Notes under the pieces: model-generated
Database searches by the model: none
The model's input: only the letters and a program-made list of their open reading frames with translations
What the model was told of the DNA's origin: nothing
Shown here: one piece after another, positions 1 to 9,330 of the stretch
Layout: every line of letters begins with the position of its first letter
How positions within the stretch are numbered: position 1 is the stretch's first letter
Made by a program: the position numbers and the translations under genes
NCBI GenBank assembly: GCA_020847555.1
Contig: JADLBT010000369.1
Coordinates: forward strand, 1-41,224
Direction of reading: 5' to 3'
Length of the DNA: 41,224 nt
From: Gemmataceae bacterium
GTDB taxonomy: Bacteria > Planctomycetota > Planctomycetia > Gemmatales > Gemmataceae

Positions 1-779
1 ACGCACACCAGCTCGACCACCGCCGCGTGCAGCTGGTTCTCGTCCCGGATCGGCGCCGTGCAGCCTTCGAGGTAACTGACGTGGGCGCCTTCCTCGGCGA
101 CGATCAGCGTCCGCTCGAACTGGCCGGTGCCGGCCGCGTTGATGCGAAAGTAGGTGGACAGCTCCATCGGGCAGCGCACGCCTCTGGGGATATAGCAGAA
201 GCTGCCGTCGCTGAAGACCGCCGAGTTGAGGGCGGCGAAGAAGTTGTCGTTGTACGGCACGACCGACCCGAGATATTTCTTGACCAGCTCGGGGTGGTCG
301 CGTACCGCCTCGCTGAACGAGCAGAAGATGATGCCCAGCTCGTTCAACTTGCCCTTGAACGTGGTCGCGACCGACACGCTGTCGAAGACCGCGTCCACCG
401 CCACGCCGGTCAGCCGTTTCTGCTCGTCGAGCGAGATGCCGAGCTTCTCGAAGGTCTTGCGCAGCTCGGGATCAACCTCGTCGAGGCTGTTCAGCTGCTT
501 CTTCGGTTTGGGGGCCGAGTAGTAGATGATGTCCTGGTAAGCGGCCGGCCTGTACTGGAGGTTCGGCCACCAGTGCGGCTCTTCCATCTTCTGCCACTGC
601 CGGAAGGCCTTGAGGCGCCACTCCAGCATGAACTCCGGTTCCTTCTTCTTGGCCGAAATCGTGCGGATAATGTCCTCGTTCAGGCCGGGCGGGACGGTGT
701 CCGTCTCGACGTCGGTGACGAAGCCGTACTTGTATTCGCGATCGGCGAGCTGCTGGATTTCACTGGTCGCGGTGGTCAT
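1..779 (-). CDS. sufB: Fe-S cluster assembly protein SufB, N-terminal part
   Basis: The gene is cut by the window edge: about 259 N-terminal residues are visible of a family usually near 470. SufB is the scaffold subunit of the cytoplasmic SufBC(2)D complex that builds Fe-S clusters. The translation begins [20 protein letters not shown] and carries SufB landmarks such as [47 protein letters not shown] and SYLEGCTAP. The ATG at 777-779 has a GAGGA-type ribosome site about 8 bases upstream. It lies 38 bases after the Rrf2-type regulator gene on the same strand, the usual SUF operon order. The plus strand here carries only long antisense frames. Confidence 0.95.
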   Translation of the reverse strand, partial: MTTATSEIQQLADREYKYGFVTDVETDTVPPGLNEDIIRTISAKKKEPEFMLEWRLKAFRQWQKMEEPHWWPNLQYRPAAYQDIIYYSAPKPKKQLNSLDEVDPELRKTFEKLGISLDEQKRLTGVAVDAVFDSVSVATTFKGKLNELGIIFCSFSEAVRDHPELVKKYLGSVVPYNDNFFAALNSAVFSDGSFCYIPRGVRCPMELSTYFRINAAGTGQFERTLIVAEEGAHVSYLEGCTAPIRDENQLHAAVVELVC

Positions 780-817
780 CACTTTATCCTCAAACGTTCG
801 GCACTTACCAATCGGGC

Positions 818-1369
818 TCAGCCGTCGGTGGCGAGCGGTTCGGCCGCCAGCGCGGGTTGCGCGGCGCCGGGCAGGAGCGTCAGGGACATCAGCGGATGGC
901 GGAACACCGGCCTGGCCAGGCGGGAGCGCACGAACTCGGTCATGCTTCCCTCACTCTGCAACAGATCCGCCACGGTGATCTGGTCCAGCGTGCCGCGAAG
1001 CCATTGCTCCAGTGTCTGCCACAGCGGCCGCAGGGAGCAGCCGCCGTGGTGGACGCAACCGTTGGCCCCGGTGCTGCCGGCGTGACGCTCACAGTAAGTC
1101 GGCTCGTCGAACAGCGGGTCGCCCAGGACCAGCAGCAGCGACCCCAGACCGATCCGGTCCGGCGGTTGCGCCAGCCGGTAGCCGCCGGACCGGCCGCGGA
1201 CGCTCTCGATTAACCGGGCCTCCCGCAGCACGGACAACAGCTTGGCCGCGTAAGGGACCGACAGCCCCTCGGCGGCGGCGATCTCCGGAAGGGTTGCCTG
1301 GCCTTCCGGCACGCGGGCGAGGCGCATCAGGCAACGCAACCCGTATTCCTCTTGCGTCGTGATCTTCAT
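818..1369 (-). CDS. Rrf2-family transcriptional regulator (IscR/SufR type)
   Basis: A predicted 183-residue Fe-S-sensing repressor of the Rrf2 family. The start [18 protein letters not shown] is typical of the family; the reading frame runs ten codons further upstream, but the ATG at 1367-1369 has GGCGAGGGAAGC directly before it and matches the family start. A winged helix-turn-helix fills about residues 1-80 ([20 protein letters not shown], then a GGY wing). Three cysteines, C93, C105 and C111, are placed like the Fe-S ligands of IscR, though the first spacing is longer (12 instead of 5 residues). It precedes sufB by 38 bases, so it probably controls the suf operon according to Fe-S demand. 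The C-terminal tail of about 45 residues is unusual. Confidence 0.9.
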   Translation of the reverse strand: MKITTQEEYGLRCLMRLARVPEGQATLPEIAAAEGLSVPYAAKLLSVLREARLIESVRGRSGGYRLAQPPDRIGLGSLLLVLGDPLFDEPTYCERHAGSTGANGCVHHGGCSLRPLWQTLEQWLRGTLDQITVADLLQSEGSMTEFVRSRLARPVFRHPLMSLTLLPGAAQPALAAEPLATDG

Positions 1370-1480
1370 GCTTCCCTCGCCGCCGGTTGTGCTCCTCATC
1401 TCATTTTAGGAATATGTACTTTTTCGTCAACATTTCCTCGGGCCGGGGTGAGGAGGGCAGGAGAGGGGTAAAACCCGACC

Positions 1481-2500
1481 TTACTTTGCGGCGGGACGCT
1501 TCTTCTTCAACCCCAGAAACTCCTGCGCGGTCCCGGCGAGCAGGCGCCGCTTGACCGGGGCCGGCAGGTCGGGAAGCGAGGCGATGAGTTTACCCGGCTG
1601 GGCCTCGCCGAGCGGGAAGGGGTAGTCGCTGCCCAGCGCCACGCGCTCGGCGCCGAACAGGCCGACGATGCGGCGCAACGCCTCCGCGTCGTGGACGAGC
1701 GAATCGACGTAGAACCGCCCAAGGTAGGTGCCAGGGGCGTGACAGTGGTCCGCCCCGCACAGGTCGGGCCGAGCGCGATAGCCCGCCTCGATGCGCCCGA
1801 AGGTGCCCGGAAACGCACCGCCGCCGTGAGCGAAGCACAGCCGCAACTGCGGCAGCCGGTCGAGCACGCCGCCGAAGATCACCGAGCAGATCGCCAGGCT
1901 CGTCTCGGCCGGCATCCCCACCAGCCACGGCAGGAAGTACCTCGCCATGCGCTCGCGGCCCAGCATGTCCCACGGGTGGACGAAGACCGCGGCGTCGAGC
2001 CGCTCCGCCGCCTGGAAGATCGGGAACAGATCCGGGTGGTCGAGGTTCCGACCGTTGACGTGAGTGCCGATCTGCACGCCGGGGAAGCCCAGCTCGCGGA
2101 CGCACCGCTCCAACTCCAGGATCGCCAGGTCGGGCGCCTGCATCGGCAGGGTGCCGAGGGCGACGAAGCGGTCCGGGTGGCGGGCGACGACGTCGGCGAG
2201 GTGGTCGTTGAGCAGCCGGGCCAGGTCGTGGGTGTGCTCCGGTCGCGCCCAGTAGCTGAACATGACCGGAACAGTCGAGAGCACTTGCACCTTGACCCTG
2301 TCGCGCCGGCAATCGACCAGCCGCCGTTCGGGATCCCAGCACGGCGCGTCGATCTCGCGGAACAGCCGGCCGTCGATCAGCATGCGGGCGCAGCCGGGGC
2401 CGTGGTGCTCCAGGTGGACGAAGCCCCCGTAGCCGTAGCGGCGGCGCAGGTCGGGCCACGTCCGCGGCAAGATGTGCGTGTGCAGGTCGATTTTGAGCAC
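1481..2500 (-). CDS. 2-amino-3-carboxymuconate-6-semialdehyde decarboxylase (ACMSD)
   Basis: A 339-residue member of the amidohydrolase superfamily very similar along its whole length to animal ACMSD (EC 4.1.1.45), which diverts the kynurenine pathway from quinolinate to 2-aminomuconate semialdehyde. Hallmarks: the metal motif DLHTHILP (His7, His9), YGYGGFVHLEHH, CWDPERR, LSTVPVMFSYWARPE, LGTLPMQAPDLA, GFPGVQIGTHVN, FVHPWDM, FAHGGGAFP and GSDYPFPLGE. GTG at 2498-2500 is the chosen start because it places the DLHTH motif as in the family (about 336 residues); the frame is open further upstream, to 2542. No other kynurenine-pathway gene is visible nearby, so its pathway partner must be elsewhere or its substrate may be a related aromatic catabolite. 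Confidence 0.88.
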   Translation of the reverse strand: MLKIDLHTHILPRTWPDLRRRYGYGGFVHLEHHGPGCARMLIDGRLFREIDAPCWDPERRLVDCRRDRVKVQVLSTVPVMFSYWARPEHTHDLARLLNDHLADVVARHPDRFVALGTLPMQAPDLAILELERCVRELGFPGVQIGTHVNGRNLDHPDLFPIFQAAERLDAAVFVHPWDMLGRERMARYFLPWLVGMPAETSLAICSVIFGGVLDRLPQLRLCFAHGGGAFPGTFGRIEAGYRARPDLCGADHCHAPGTYLGRFYVDSLVHDAEALRRIVGLFGAERVALGSDYPFPLGEAQPGKLIASLPDLPAPVKRRLLAGTAQEFLGLKKKRPAAK

Positions 2501-2681
2501 GAGATTCGTTTCCGCGCTGGGGGACAGGGGACCGCCGAACACACCGACCGCTTCGATTGTACCCGCCGAGATCGAGTCGGCCTATGCGAACGCCGGCAGT
2601 GGTCGGCGTCTCCGCTGCGGGCTCCCAGGAGCCTTGAGAGCCGACCCTGGCATGAGCCGCCTTTGGAGCGCGCCGTTCCCG

Positions 2682-4682
2682 TCACGGCTCCCCCCCCGGG
2701 CGCGGCTCGCCCGCCAGGGCCTGGTTGACGGCGTACCAGAGTTCGTTCATCCGAAATGGCTTGCGCAGCAGCCCCACTCCCTTCGCGCGGAGCAGCAGCG
2801 GGGCCGGATCCGGCTGGAGCAGTCCGGTGCAGAGCAGGACCGGCAGACGCGCCCGGCGCTGCCGCAGCTTGTGGAACGTCCCGCCTCCCTCTTCGCGCGG
2901 GATCATCAGATCGAGGATGACGAGATCCACCTCCCGCCCCTCCGCCAGCAGGTCCAGCCCCTGCTGCCCGGTGGTGGCGCACAGCACCTGATGGCCGGCG
3001 ATCTCCAGGAACCGCCGGACCACGTCCAGGACCGCCTCCTCGTCGTCGATGACGAGGATGTGGCGCCGCGGCACGCTTTCCGGCTCGAGGATCTGGCCGG
3101 CCTCGAAGTCCGGCCGGCGCTCGGCGGCCGCCCCGACCAGCCGGGGCAGGTACAGACTGACGCACGTCCCCTCCCCGAGCACCGTGTCGATCGTCAGGTG
3201 GCCCTGATGGCCGTGGACGATCCCAAACGCGACCGGCAACCCGAGTCCCGTCCCCTGCCCGACATCCTTGGTGGTGAAGAACGGATCGAGCGCCTGCGCG
3301 AGGATCTCCGGCCGCATCCCCTCGCCCCGGTCCTCCACCTCCAGCACGACCCAGTCCCCCGCCGGGACGCTGTCCGGGAAGGCGTGGCGCTCGCTCGCCA
3401 GCACGCTGCGGTACAGCCGGAATACGACCGGATCGAGCGGGGCGGCGGCGGTGGACTCGTCGGCCGCGTACCGGGCGCGCATCGCGTCCCGGGCGTTCAG
3501 CGCCAGGTTGACGAGAACCTGTTGCAGCTGATTGGCGTCCGCCAGCGCTTGCAGGGCCTCCCGCTCGCGCGCCGCCGGAAGCTGGACTTCCACCTCCAGC
3601 CGGAGCGTCTGCCGGACCAGGTCGGCCGTCCCCTCCAGCCGCCGGTCCATTCGGGTTGGCTGGCGCGTCAGGGCCGGCTTGCGGGCGAACGCCAGCAGCT
3701 GGCGCGTCAGGTTCGCGGCCCGGTCGGTCAGCTGCATGATGTACCCCAGGAACTCCAGCAGGGCCGGGCTCAGGTTCGGCTCGCGCAGCCCCAGGGCGGC
3801 GTACCCCTGGATGCCGGCCAGCAGGTTGTTGAACTCGTGCGCCACCCCGCCGGCCAGCGTGCCGACGCTCTGCATCTTCTGCGCCTGCAGCAGCTGTCGC
3901 TCCAGCAGCCGGCGCTCGCTGATGTCCCGGTAGATGCCGACGAAGTGGGTCAGCGCCCCGCGGCCGTCCAGGATCGGGGAGATCGTCACCGACGTGTCGA
4001 ACAGCGACCCGTCCTTGCGCCGGTTGACCAGCTCGCCCTGCCAGCTGGCCCGGCCGAGGATGGTCCGCCACATGGCGGTGTACAACTCGGGCGGGTGGAC
4101 GCTGCTCTTGAGCAGGCGCGGGGTCTGGCCGAGCAACTCGGCCCGGCTGTACCCGGTCAGCTCCTCCAGCGCGTGGTTGACGTGGAGGAACGTGCCCTGC
4201 AGGTCGGTGATGGCGATGCCGTCCCGGGCCGACTCCAGCCCGGCGCTGAGCAGCCGGTTGTGCTGCCGCAGTCGGTGGCGGGTGACCGCCTCGTGAGCGC
4301 GCTTCGGCAGCTCGGCCAGGAACGTCAGGGCCGGATCCTTCTGGACGTAGTCGGTCACCCCGGCGCGCAGGTACTGGGCCGCGATCCACTCGTTGCCCAG
4401 CCCGGTAACGATCAGGACCGGGGTCTGGATTCCCTCCCGGTTGAGGGTCTGCAGGAGTTCCAGCCCGGGCATATCCGGCAGGTCGTGGTCGAGCAGCAGG
4501 AGGTCGTAGTCGCTGTGGCTCAGGACGATGAGGGCGTCGGCGGCCGTTCCGCAGGTGGTGACGCGGTGCCCGGCCCGCTCCAGGTGCTTGCGGATCAGCA
4601 GAGCGATCTCGTCTTCGTTCTCGACCAGAAACAGCCGCAGGGCTTCCGTCATGATGGGTTCGTGCTCGCGGTCAGCCGTCAT
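2682..4682 (-). CDS. Hybrid sensor histidine kinase: receiver-PAS-HisKA-HATPase-receiver
   Basis: A 666-residue cytoplasmic hybrid kinase with no membrane segment. Order: an N-terminal receiver (about 15-125, phosphoacceptor Asp65 in LLLLDHDLPD), a PAS domain (about 145-260, ending in YRDISERR), a HisKA phosphoacceptor box (His282 in GGVAHEFNNLLAG), an ATPase domain with N box (VNLALNARDA, Asn396), G1 box (DRGEGM) and G2 box (GTGLGLP), and a C-terminal receiver (about 541-660, Asp591 in LVILDLMIP). The ATG at 4680-4682 overlaps the TGA of the upstream kinase-like gene by 4 bases, which fixes the start and implies translational coupling. Input likely arrives by phosphotransfer to the first receiver; the output target is not visible. 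Confidence 0.92.
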   Translation of the reverse strand: MTADREHEPIMTEALRLFLVENEDEIALLIRKHLERAGHRVTTCGTAADALIVLSHSDYDLLLLDHDLPDMPGLELLQTLNREGIQTPVLIVTGLGNEWIAAQYLRAGVTDYVQKDPALTFLAELPKRAHEAVTRHRLRQHNRLLSAGLESARDGIAITDLQGTFLHVNHALEELTGYSRAELLGQTPRLLKSSVHPPELYTAMWRTILGRASWQGELVNRRKDGSLFDTSVTISPILDGRGALTHFVGIYRDISERRLLERQLLQAQKMQSVGTLAGGVAHEFNNLLAGIQGYAALGLREPNLSPALLEFLGYIMQLTDRAANLTRQLLAFARKPALTRQPTRMDRRLEGTADLVRQTLRLEVEVQLPAAREREALQALADANQLQQVLVNLALNARDAMRARYAADESTAAAPLDPVVFRLYRSVLASERHAFPDSVPAGDWVVLEVEDRGEGMRPEILAQALDPFFTTKDVGQGTGLGLPVAFGIVHGHQGHLTIDTVLGEGTCVSLYLPRLVGAAAERRPDFEAGQILEPESVPRRHILVIDDEEAVLDVVRRFLEIAGHQVLCATTGQQGLDLLAEGREVDLVILDLMIPREEGGGTFHKLRQRRARLPVLLCTGLLQPDPAPLLLRAKGVGLLRKPFRMNELWYAVNQALAGEPRPGGEP

Positions 4683-5470
4683 CCCGTCGGCGGCTCCTCG
4701 GGGGAGGCGGTGGGCTGACCGCCGGCCGCCGGCCGCGGGCCGCTGATGACGGAGAGAGTGAGGGTGAAGAGGACGCCCCGGCCGGGCTCGGACCAGGCGG
4801 CCAGGGTGCCCCCGCACTCGTGCGCCAGTTCCCGGGCGACGGCCCAGTCGAGGCGCTCGCACGCCTGAGCGAAGAACCCGCCGGCCTCGGGATCCACGCG
4901 CGCCGGTCGCGGCGGCCCGGCAGCCTCAGGCGGACTGGCCAGGGAACATTCTATGCCGGAAGGAGTGCGGCGCGAACAGATCCCAATCCGGCGCGGCCCC
5001 TCCCCGGCCAGCGGGAGCAGTCGGACCAGGGCCATGAGCGCCTGGTGGAGCAGGCGGCGCGGCGCGCGAAGCCGCGCGGCCGCCGGGTCCAGGGCAACCT
5101 CGACGGTACAGGGGGAGGAAAGGGCGCGGCCCTCCGCCGCCACCTCGCGGATCAGCTCGTCCAGCGCGAGCGGTTCGGCGGCAGCCCGCTCGGCGGCGAG
5201 GGCAGCCAGTTCCTTGAGCCCGGCCACCAGCGCCTGGGCCCGCTGGGCGGCGGCGTCGGCCCGGCGGAGATAGTTCTGGCCGTCCACCCCGAGGCTCGGT
5301 CCCTCGTCCAGTTGCAAGACCTGGAGCAATCCCCGGACCGCGACGAGCTGGTTGGAGAGGTCGTGGCTGAGCACCTTGCGCAGGTGGTCCACGAGCCGTT
5401 CCAGCTGAGCCAGACGCCCGGTCGGGGTGGGGGCCGGTGGGGTAGGAGAGGTTTCGCCGAGTGAGTCCAT
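4679..5470 (-). CDS. Degenerate histidine kinase-like protein
   Basis: A 263-residue soluble protein with a clear phosphoacceptor helix (LRKVLSHDLSNQLVAVRGLL, His36) and a C-terminal GRGVLFTLTL that matches the end of a GHKL ATPase domain. The expected N-box asparagine is not seen (HQALMALVRLLPLAG instead) and the DxGxG G1 box is missing, so it may be unable to bind ATP and may act as a phosphotransfer partner or adaptor. It overlaps the following hybrid kinase by 4 bases (ATGA), so the two are likely co-produced. The ATG at 5468-5470 was chosen because residues before it in the same frame look non-coding; an upstream start at 5641 is possible. Proline-rich stretches flank the domain. Confidence 0.75.
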   Translation of the reverse strand: MDSLGETSPTPPAPTPTGRLAQLERLVDHLRKVLSHDLSNQLVAVRGLLQVLQLDEGPSLGVDGQNYLRRADAAAQRAQALVAGLKELAALAAERAAAEPLALDELIREVAAEGRALSSPCTVEVALDPAAARLRAPRRLLHQALMALVRLLPLAGEGPRRIGICSRRTPSGIECSLASPPEAAGPPRPARVDPEAGGFFAQACERLDWAVARELAHECGGTLAAWSEPGRGVLFTLTLSVISGPRPAAGGQPTASPEEPPTG

Positions 5471-5621
5471 GAGCGCCAGTACGCCGCCCCACGAGGTCGG
5501 AACACGACCACCCAGGGGATTGCAGGGCCTTGAGATAGTGAGCGAGGAGCGATCCGCGAACCTGTCACGACCGGTCGGCCCGGAATCCTTCGGGGCGGGC
5601 GCAGGGTAGATGAGGAGAAAA

Positions 5622-5689
5622 TCGGGGTCGCGGCCAGCCACGCAGGAATTCCTGTGCGACTGTTACCCCCCAGTACGCCGCGACCCCGA
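5622..5689. repeat. Nested palindrome
   Basis: Two perfect 12-base arms, TCGGGGTCGCGG at 5622-5633 and CCGCGACCCCGA at 5678-5689, enclose a second perfect palindrome CAGGAATTCCTG at 5643-5654. It lies upstream of the kinase pair. Function unknown; it could be a regulator-binding or cruciform-forming site, or the relic of a mobile element. Confidence 0.6.
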
Positions 5690-5789
5690 ATATCCGTTGA
5701 CCCTGGTCGTCCGGCAATGGTTTTTTTATACCTCACGCCCGTCGAGGATGCCACTCAATTCGTCGGATTTGTCTTCCACCTCCAAGGGC

Positions 5790-5869
5790 TACCGGACCAG
5801 ACGCGACGAGCCGGAGGCGTCAGCGCCGGCTTTGCCCAAGCTGCCGGCGTCATGAGGTTTTGTCCGGTA
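5790..5869. mobile_element. MITE-like element, copy 1
   Basis: An 80-base element with near-matching inverted ends: TACCGGACCAGA on the left and TTTTGTCCGGTA on the right (reverse complement TACCGGACAAAA). The interior starts CGACGAGCCGGAGGCGTCAG. A longer relative with the same ends and the same interior motif lies at 28403-28503. It carries no gene. This copy has lost part of the internal hairpin seen in the other one. Confidence 0.65.
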
Positions 5870-5971
5870 GTCCTTATGCGGCATCGAGAACAGCCACGGC
5901 ACGGCCGTATTACTCGGGGCCGCCCGGAAATGACAGATTAATTCAGGGCTGGGGTTCTGAATGCCCGTGCA

Positions 5972-7708
5972 TCAATCGGGCTCGGGCGGGGGGAAGATCG
6001 GCAATTCGGACGAGGAGCCGGTCATGTCGATGCTGAGGGGGCTCTTGATCGGTAGCCGAAGGATGAACCGGGTCACCTTGCCGATCTGACTCTGCACGAT
6101 GATGTCGCCGCCGTGCTCGCGGAGGATCTTGCGACTGACGGCCAGGCCCAGGCCAGTCCCCTTCGACCCCTTGGAGCTGATGAACGGCCTGAAGATGTCC
6201 TGGATCTTTTCCGGCGGGATGCCGATGCCATTGTCGAGGACGACCAGGCGCACCCATCCGGCCTCCGGGTCGCGGCGCGTCCCGATGGTCACCTGCGGGC
6301 TCTTGCGGCCATCAACGGCGTCAAAGGCGTTGCCGACAATGTTCATCAGCGCCCGGTGGATCCCCTCGGCATCGACCTGAATCGGCGGGAAGTTCGGATC
6401 GAGGTCGGACGAGAACCGGATGCCGAGTTCCTTCGCCCGCCCGTCCATCAGCTCCGCCACGTCGCCGACCAGGGCGTTCAGGTCGGTCAGCGCGACCGCC
6501 GGCTCACGCTCCTTCGAGTAGGAAAGCATGTCCATCACGAGGTCGGAAATCTTCCGCTGCGCCTTGGCCGCCATCCGCCAGCCCTGCTGCATGAGGGCGT
6601 CGTCCTTCTCCTTCAGGCCCATCTCGAGGATCTCACTGCCGCTGTTGAGGGCCTGCAGGATGTTCTTGATGTGGTGCGACAGGGCGGCGATCGTTTGCCC
6701 GATGGCCGCCAGCCGCTCGGACTGAACCATCGCCTGGTAGTACTGCGTCTCCTCGACGGCAAGGGCGGCCTGGTGGGCGATGGCGCTGGCCAGGGCGAGG
6801 TGATCCTCGGTGAACTTGCCGCCGCGCGGGTCGTTGTGGGTGACCACGTCCCGGGCCGTGCTGCGCGTGTCCAGGTACAGAACGCCGAGCGTCTCGTGGC
6901 GTCCCTTCATCGGCACGCAGATCACCTCCCGGATGCCGAACCGAACGATGCTCTGGCCGGTGCTGAAGCGCTCGTCCTGGGATGCGTCGGACACGAGAAC
7001 GCCCTGCTTCTCGGTCAGGACGTACTCGACGATGGTGCGGCTGACGTCGATCTTCTCCTGGTCGTCCACCTCCTTGCGCCAGCGCAGCGCCTTCGGTTCG
7101 AGATCCCCGCCCTCCTTGCGGAGCATGACGCACCCGCGGTCCGCCTCGATGGATCGGAAGATCAGCTCGAGGATGCGGTTGAGCAGCTCGCCCAGGTCGA
7201 GGATGTGGCTGATCGCCTGGCTCGCCTCGTACATGATGGTGAGGTTGGCCAGGGCGGTCTTCAGCCACGGCGTCTTGACCTTGTCCGGCTGGGTGAGCAG
7301 ACGGCTGCCCTCCCCCTCGCTGACGGTCTTGACGATGGCCGACGACAGTTCGAGATCGTGCCGGGTGATGAGGCTGATGCGCTCGGCCAGGTCATCGGCG
7401 GCCGCCTGGGACTCGCCGCGGCCAGCGCTGTAGACGAGCGTCGTCTGGCCGACGAGGATGTGGTCGCCGGCCCGGAGGACGGCCTCCTTGACGCGCTGAT
7501 TGTTGACGAAGGTGCCGTTGGCGCTGCCGATGTCGGCGAGGGCGTAGCCGCCGTTCTCGACCTCGCGGAGTTCGGCGTGGCGGCGGGAGATCTCGGTGTC
7601 GTGCAGGCGGATGGCGTTGCCCGCCTCCCGGCCGATCCCGAGGCGGGGGCCGGCAAGGTCAAACTGCTTGCCCTCGTCGGCGCCCTTGATCACGAACAGT
7701 CGTGCCAC
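5972..7708 (-). CDS. FHA-GAF sensor histidine kinase
   Basis: A 578-residue soluble kinase. An FHA domain at 1-95 (LGIGREAGNAIRLHD, SRRHAEL, GSANGTFVNNQRV) would bind phosphothreonine peptides; a GAF domain follows at about 155-320 (RGCVMLRKEGG, VICVPMKGRHETLGVLYLD). The dimerisation and phosphoacceptor helix has SERLAAIGQTIAALSHHIKN with His345, and the ATPase domain has the N box HRALMNIVGNAFDAV, G1 VLDNGIGIP and G2 GTGLGLAVSRKIL. There is no receiver or membrane segment. The start is GTG at 7706-7708 with AGGTGGGCC before it. FHA-GAF-kinase fusions suggest cross-talk between Ser/Thr kinase and two-component signalling. No cognate response regulator is adjacent. Confidence 0.92.
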   Translation of the reverse strand: MARLFVIKGADEGKQFDLAGPRLGIGREAGNAIRLHDTEISRRHAELREVENGGYALADIGSANGTFVNNQRVKEAVLRAGDHILVGQTTLVYSAGRGESQAAADDLAERISLITRHDLELSSAIVKTVSEGEGSRLLTQPDKVKTPWLKTALANLTIMYEASQAISHILDLGELLNRILELIFRSIEADRGCVMLRKEGGDLEPKALRWRKEVDDQEKIDVSRTIVEYVLTEKQGVLVSDASQDERFSTGQSIVRFGIREVICVPMKGRHETLGVLYLDTRSTARDVVTHNDPRGGKFTEDHLALASAIAHQAALAVEETQYYQAMVQSERLAAIGQTIAALSHHIKNILQALNSGSEILEMGLKEKDDALMQQGWRMAAKAQRKISDLVMDMLSYSKEREPAVALTDLNALVGDVAELMDGRAKELGIRFSSDLDPNFPPIQVDAEGIHRALMNIVGNAFDAVDGRKSPQVTIGTRRDPEAGWVRLVVLDNGIGIPPEKIQDIFRPFISSKGSKGTGLGLAVSRKILREHGGDIIVQSQIGKVTRFILRLPIKSPLSIDMTGSSSELPIFPPPEPD

Positions 7709-7820
7709 GGCCCACCTGCCTGCTGCGGGTTCCTCTCACCAGTCCGCGACTGATTTTACGGTAGCTTTCCGGCGCCGGCCGGTCAAGAACAAGATGGGGC
7801 GGAGGGGTGGCTCACCCCAG

Positions 7821-7885
7821 GCCCACGGGTGGCGCCCCGTGGGCGAAGTACCGACGACCACACCCACGGGGCGCCACCCGTGGGC
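7821..7885. repeat. Hairpin repeat, CCCACGGG family, copy 1
   Basis: A 24-base unit GCCCACGGGTGGCGCCCCGT (first 20 bases, 7821-7840) and its inverted partner at 7862-7885 form a long hairpin about one base after the thrC stop codon. A diverged copy of the whole structure, sharing GGGCGAAG in the loop, lies at 12921-12986. Each arm is itself palindromic. It could serve as the thrC terminator although no U tract follows. Confidence 0.7.
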
Positions 7886-7886
7886 T

Positions 7887-9278
7887 TCAGGCGTAAACCT
7901 CGATCGCCTTCATGATTTCTTCCAGATCGTTCGGCCCCTGCACCGCGCGGTTGGCGAACGTCGCCCGCCGCACCCCGCGGTGGCCGAGAACGTCGTCGAA
8001 CGTTTTCTGGTCCGCCGAGTGGTAGGCGACGGTGGCGGTCGGATCCTTCAGCTGGTGGCCGGTGAGGATGCAGACCACGCGCTCGTCGGCGCCAATGACA
8101 CCCTCGCGGCGCAGCTTCCGCGCCCCCGCCACCGATGCTGCCGACGCCGGCTCGCACCCCAGCCCGCCGGCCCCGACCTTCGCCTTGGCGTCGAGGATCT
8201 CCTGGTCGGTCACCTCGCGCACCACCCCGCCGCAGCGATCCAGCGCCCGCAGCGCCTTGGTCAGGTTCACCGGCCGGTTGATCTCGATGGCGCTGGCGAT
8301 CGTCGAGGCGCGGATGCGCTCCGCGTCCAGCCCGCGGTAGTAGCCCTGGATCAGCGCGGCCTCCGGACTGCCGCCGTTCCAGCGCAGGCCGTGGCGCTCG
8401 TAGAGCTGGTAGAACGTGTCGGCCCCGGCGGCGTTGATCACCGCCAGGCGCGGCAGGCGCTTGAGCAGGCCCAGGTCGGCCAGCTCGAGGAACGCCTTGC
8501 CGAACGCGCTGACGTTGCCCAGGTTCCCGCCCGGCACCACGATCCAGTCGGGTGGCTCCCAGCGCAGCGCCTCGAGCACCCGGTACATGATCGTCTTCTG
8601 CCCTTCGAGCCGGAACGGGTTGATGCTGTTGACCAGGTAGATGCCGAGCTTGCGCGCCACCTCCTGGACGCGCTGCATGGCGTCGTCGAAGTCGCCGGCA
8701 ATCTGCACCGTCAGCGCCCCGTGGTCGAGCGCCTGGGCGAGCTTGCCGTAGGAGATCTTGCCGCTGCCGATGAACACGATCGCCCGCATCAGCCCACTGG
8801 CCGAGCAGAACACCGCCAGCGATGCGCTGGTGTTGCCAGTGCTGGCGCACGCCGCCCGCCGCGCGCCGACGAGGCGCGCGTGGGTGAACGCGGCCGTCAT
8901 GCCGTTGTCCTTGAAGCTGCCCGAGGGGTTCATGCCCTCGTATTGCAGAAAGAGCCGGCCCGCATTCAGGCCGACGTGGGCCGCGACGGCGTCGGCCTGC
9001 TGCAGGATCGTCTGGCCCTCGCCGATGGTCAGGACGTGCTGCGGCCGGGCGAACGGCAGCAGGTCGCGGAAGCGCCAGACGCCGCTGAAGTCGAGCGGGT
9101 TGTGACGCTGCGACCAGCGCGCCTCGAAGTCGGTCAGCGACCGGGGCGGGGTGAGCCGGTCCCAGTCGTAGGCGACGTCGAGCAACCCGCCGCACTTCGG
9201 GCAGACGAAGGACGTGTCGTCCACGGCGGCCGTGGCGGCGCAGGCCGGGTTGATGCAGCGTTGGTAAACGAGGTCCAT
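7887..9278 (-). CDS. thrC: Threonine synthase
   Basis: A 463-residue PLP enzyme (EC 4.2.3.1) converting O-phospho-L-homoserine to L-threonine, the last step of threonine synthesis. The N-terminus carries a zinc-ribbon-like pattern (Cys8, Cys13, Cys26, Cys29 in CPKCGG) as in the longer plant/archaeal-type enzymes. The PLP lysine is Lys123 in [27 protein letters not shown] is the phosphate and substrate loop, and [17 protein letters not shown] is also typical. The ATG at 9276-9278 has GGAG 11 bases upstream. No other threonine-pathway gene is adjacent. Confidence 0.95.
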   Translation of the reverse strand: MDLVYQRCINPACAATAAVDDTSFVCPKCGGLLDVAYDWDRLTPPRSLTDFEARWSQRHNPLDFSGVWRFRDLLPFARPQHVLTIGEGQTILQQADAVAAHVGLNAGRLFLQYEGMNPSGSFKDNGMTAAFTHARLVGARRAACASTGNTSASLAVFCSASGLMRAIVFIGSGKISYGKLAQALDHGALTVQIAGDFDDAMQRVQEVARKLGIYLVNSINPFRLEGQKTIMYRVLEALRWEPPDWIVVPGGNLGNVSAFGKAFLELADLGLLKRLPRLAVINAAGADTFYQLYERHGLRWNGGSPEAALIQGYYRGLDAERIRASTIASAIEINRPVNLTKALRALDRCGGVVREVTDQEILDAKAKVGAGGLGCEPASAASVAGARKLRREGVIGADERVVCILTGHQLKDPTATVAYHSADQKTFDDVLGHRGVRRATFANRAVQGPNDLEEIMKAIEVYA

Positions 9279-9330
9279 GATTATCCGTACTCCTCCGCGC
9301 CCCCGTTGGGGAGGCGAGAGGAGAAAGAGG

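Larger units (their letters stand above)
5471..5971. other. Intergenic region with nested palindrome and MITE-like copy
   Basis: About 500 bases without a convincing gene, between two minus-strand kinase genes. It holds an interrupted palindrome (5622-5689), a T-rich stretch near 5727 that on the minus strand reads GGTATAAAAAAACC and could belong to a promoter for the downstream kinase pair, and one copy of a short terminal-inverted-repeat element (5790-5869). Frames through it have no recognisable protein similarity. Confidence 0.6.

Noticed and set aside
27..1085. A 352-codon plus-strand open frame opposite sufB and the Rrf2 regulator
   Set aside because: The minus strand encodes clear SufB and Rrf2 proteins; the plus frame is a GC-rich antisense shadow.
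2472..4718. A 748-codon plus-strand open frame
   Set aside because: Entirely antisense to the hybrid kinase, no family motif, biased Arg/Gly/Pro composition.
6113..7753. A 546-codon plus-strand open frame
   Set aside because: Antisense of the FHA-GAF kinase with no motif.
7821..7885. CRISPR-like repeat
   Set aside because: Only one inverted pair, with no regular repeats and spacers.
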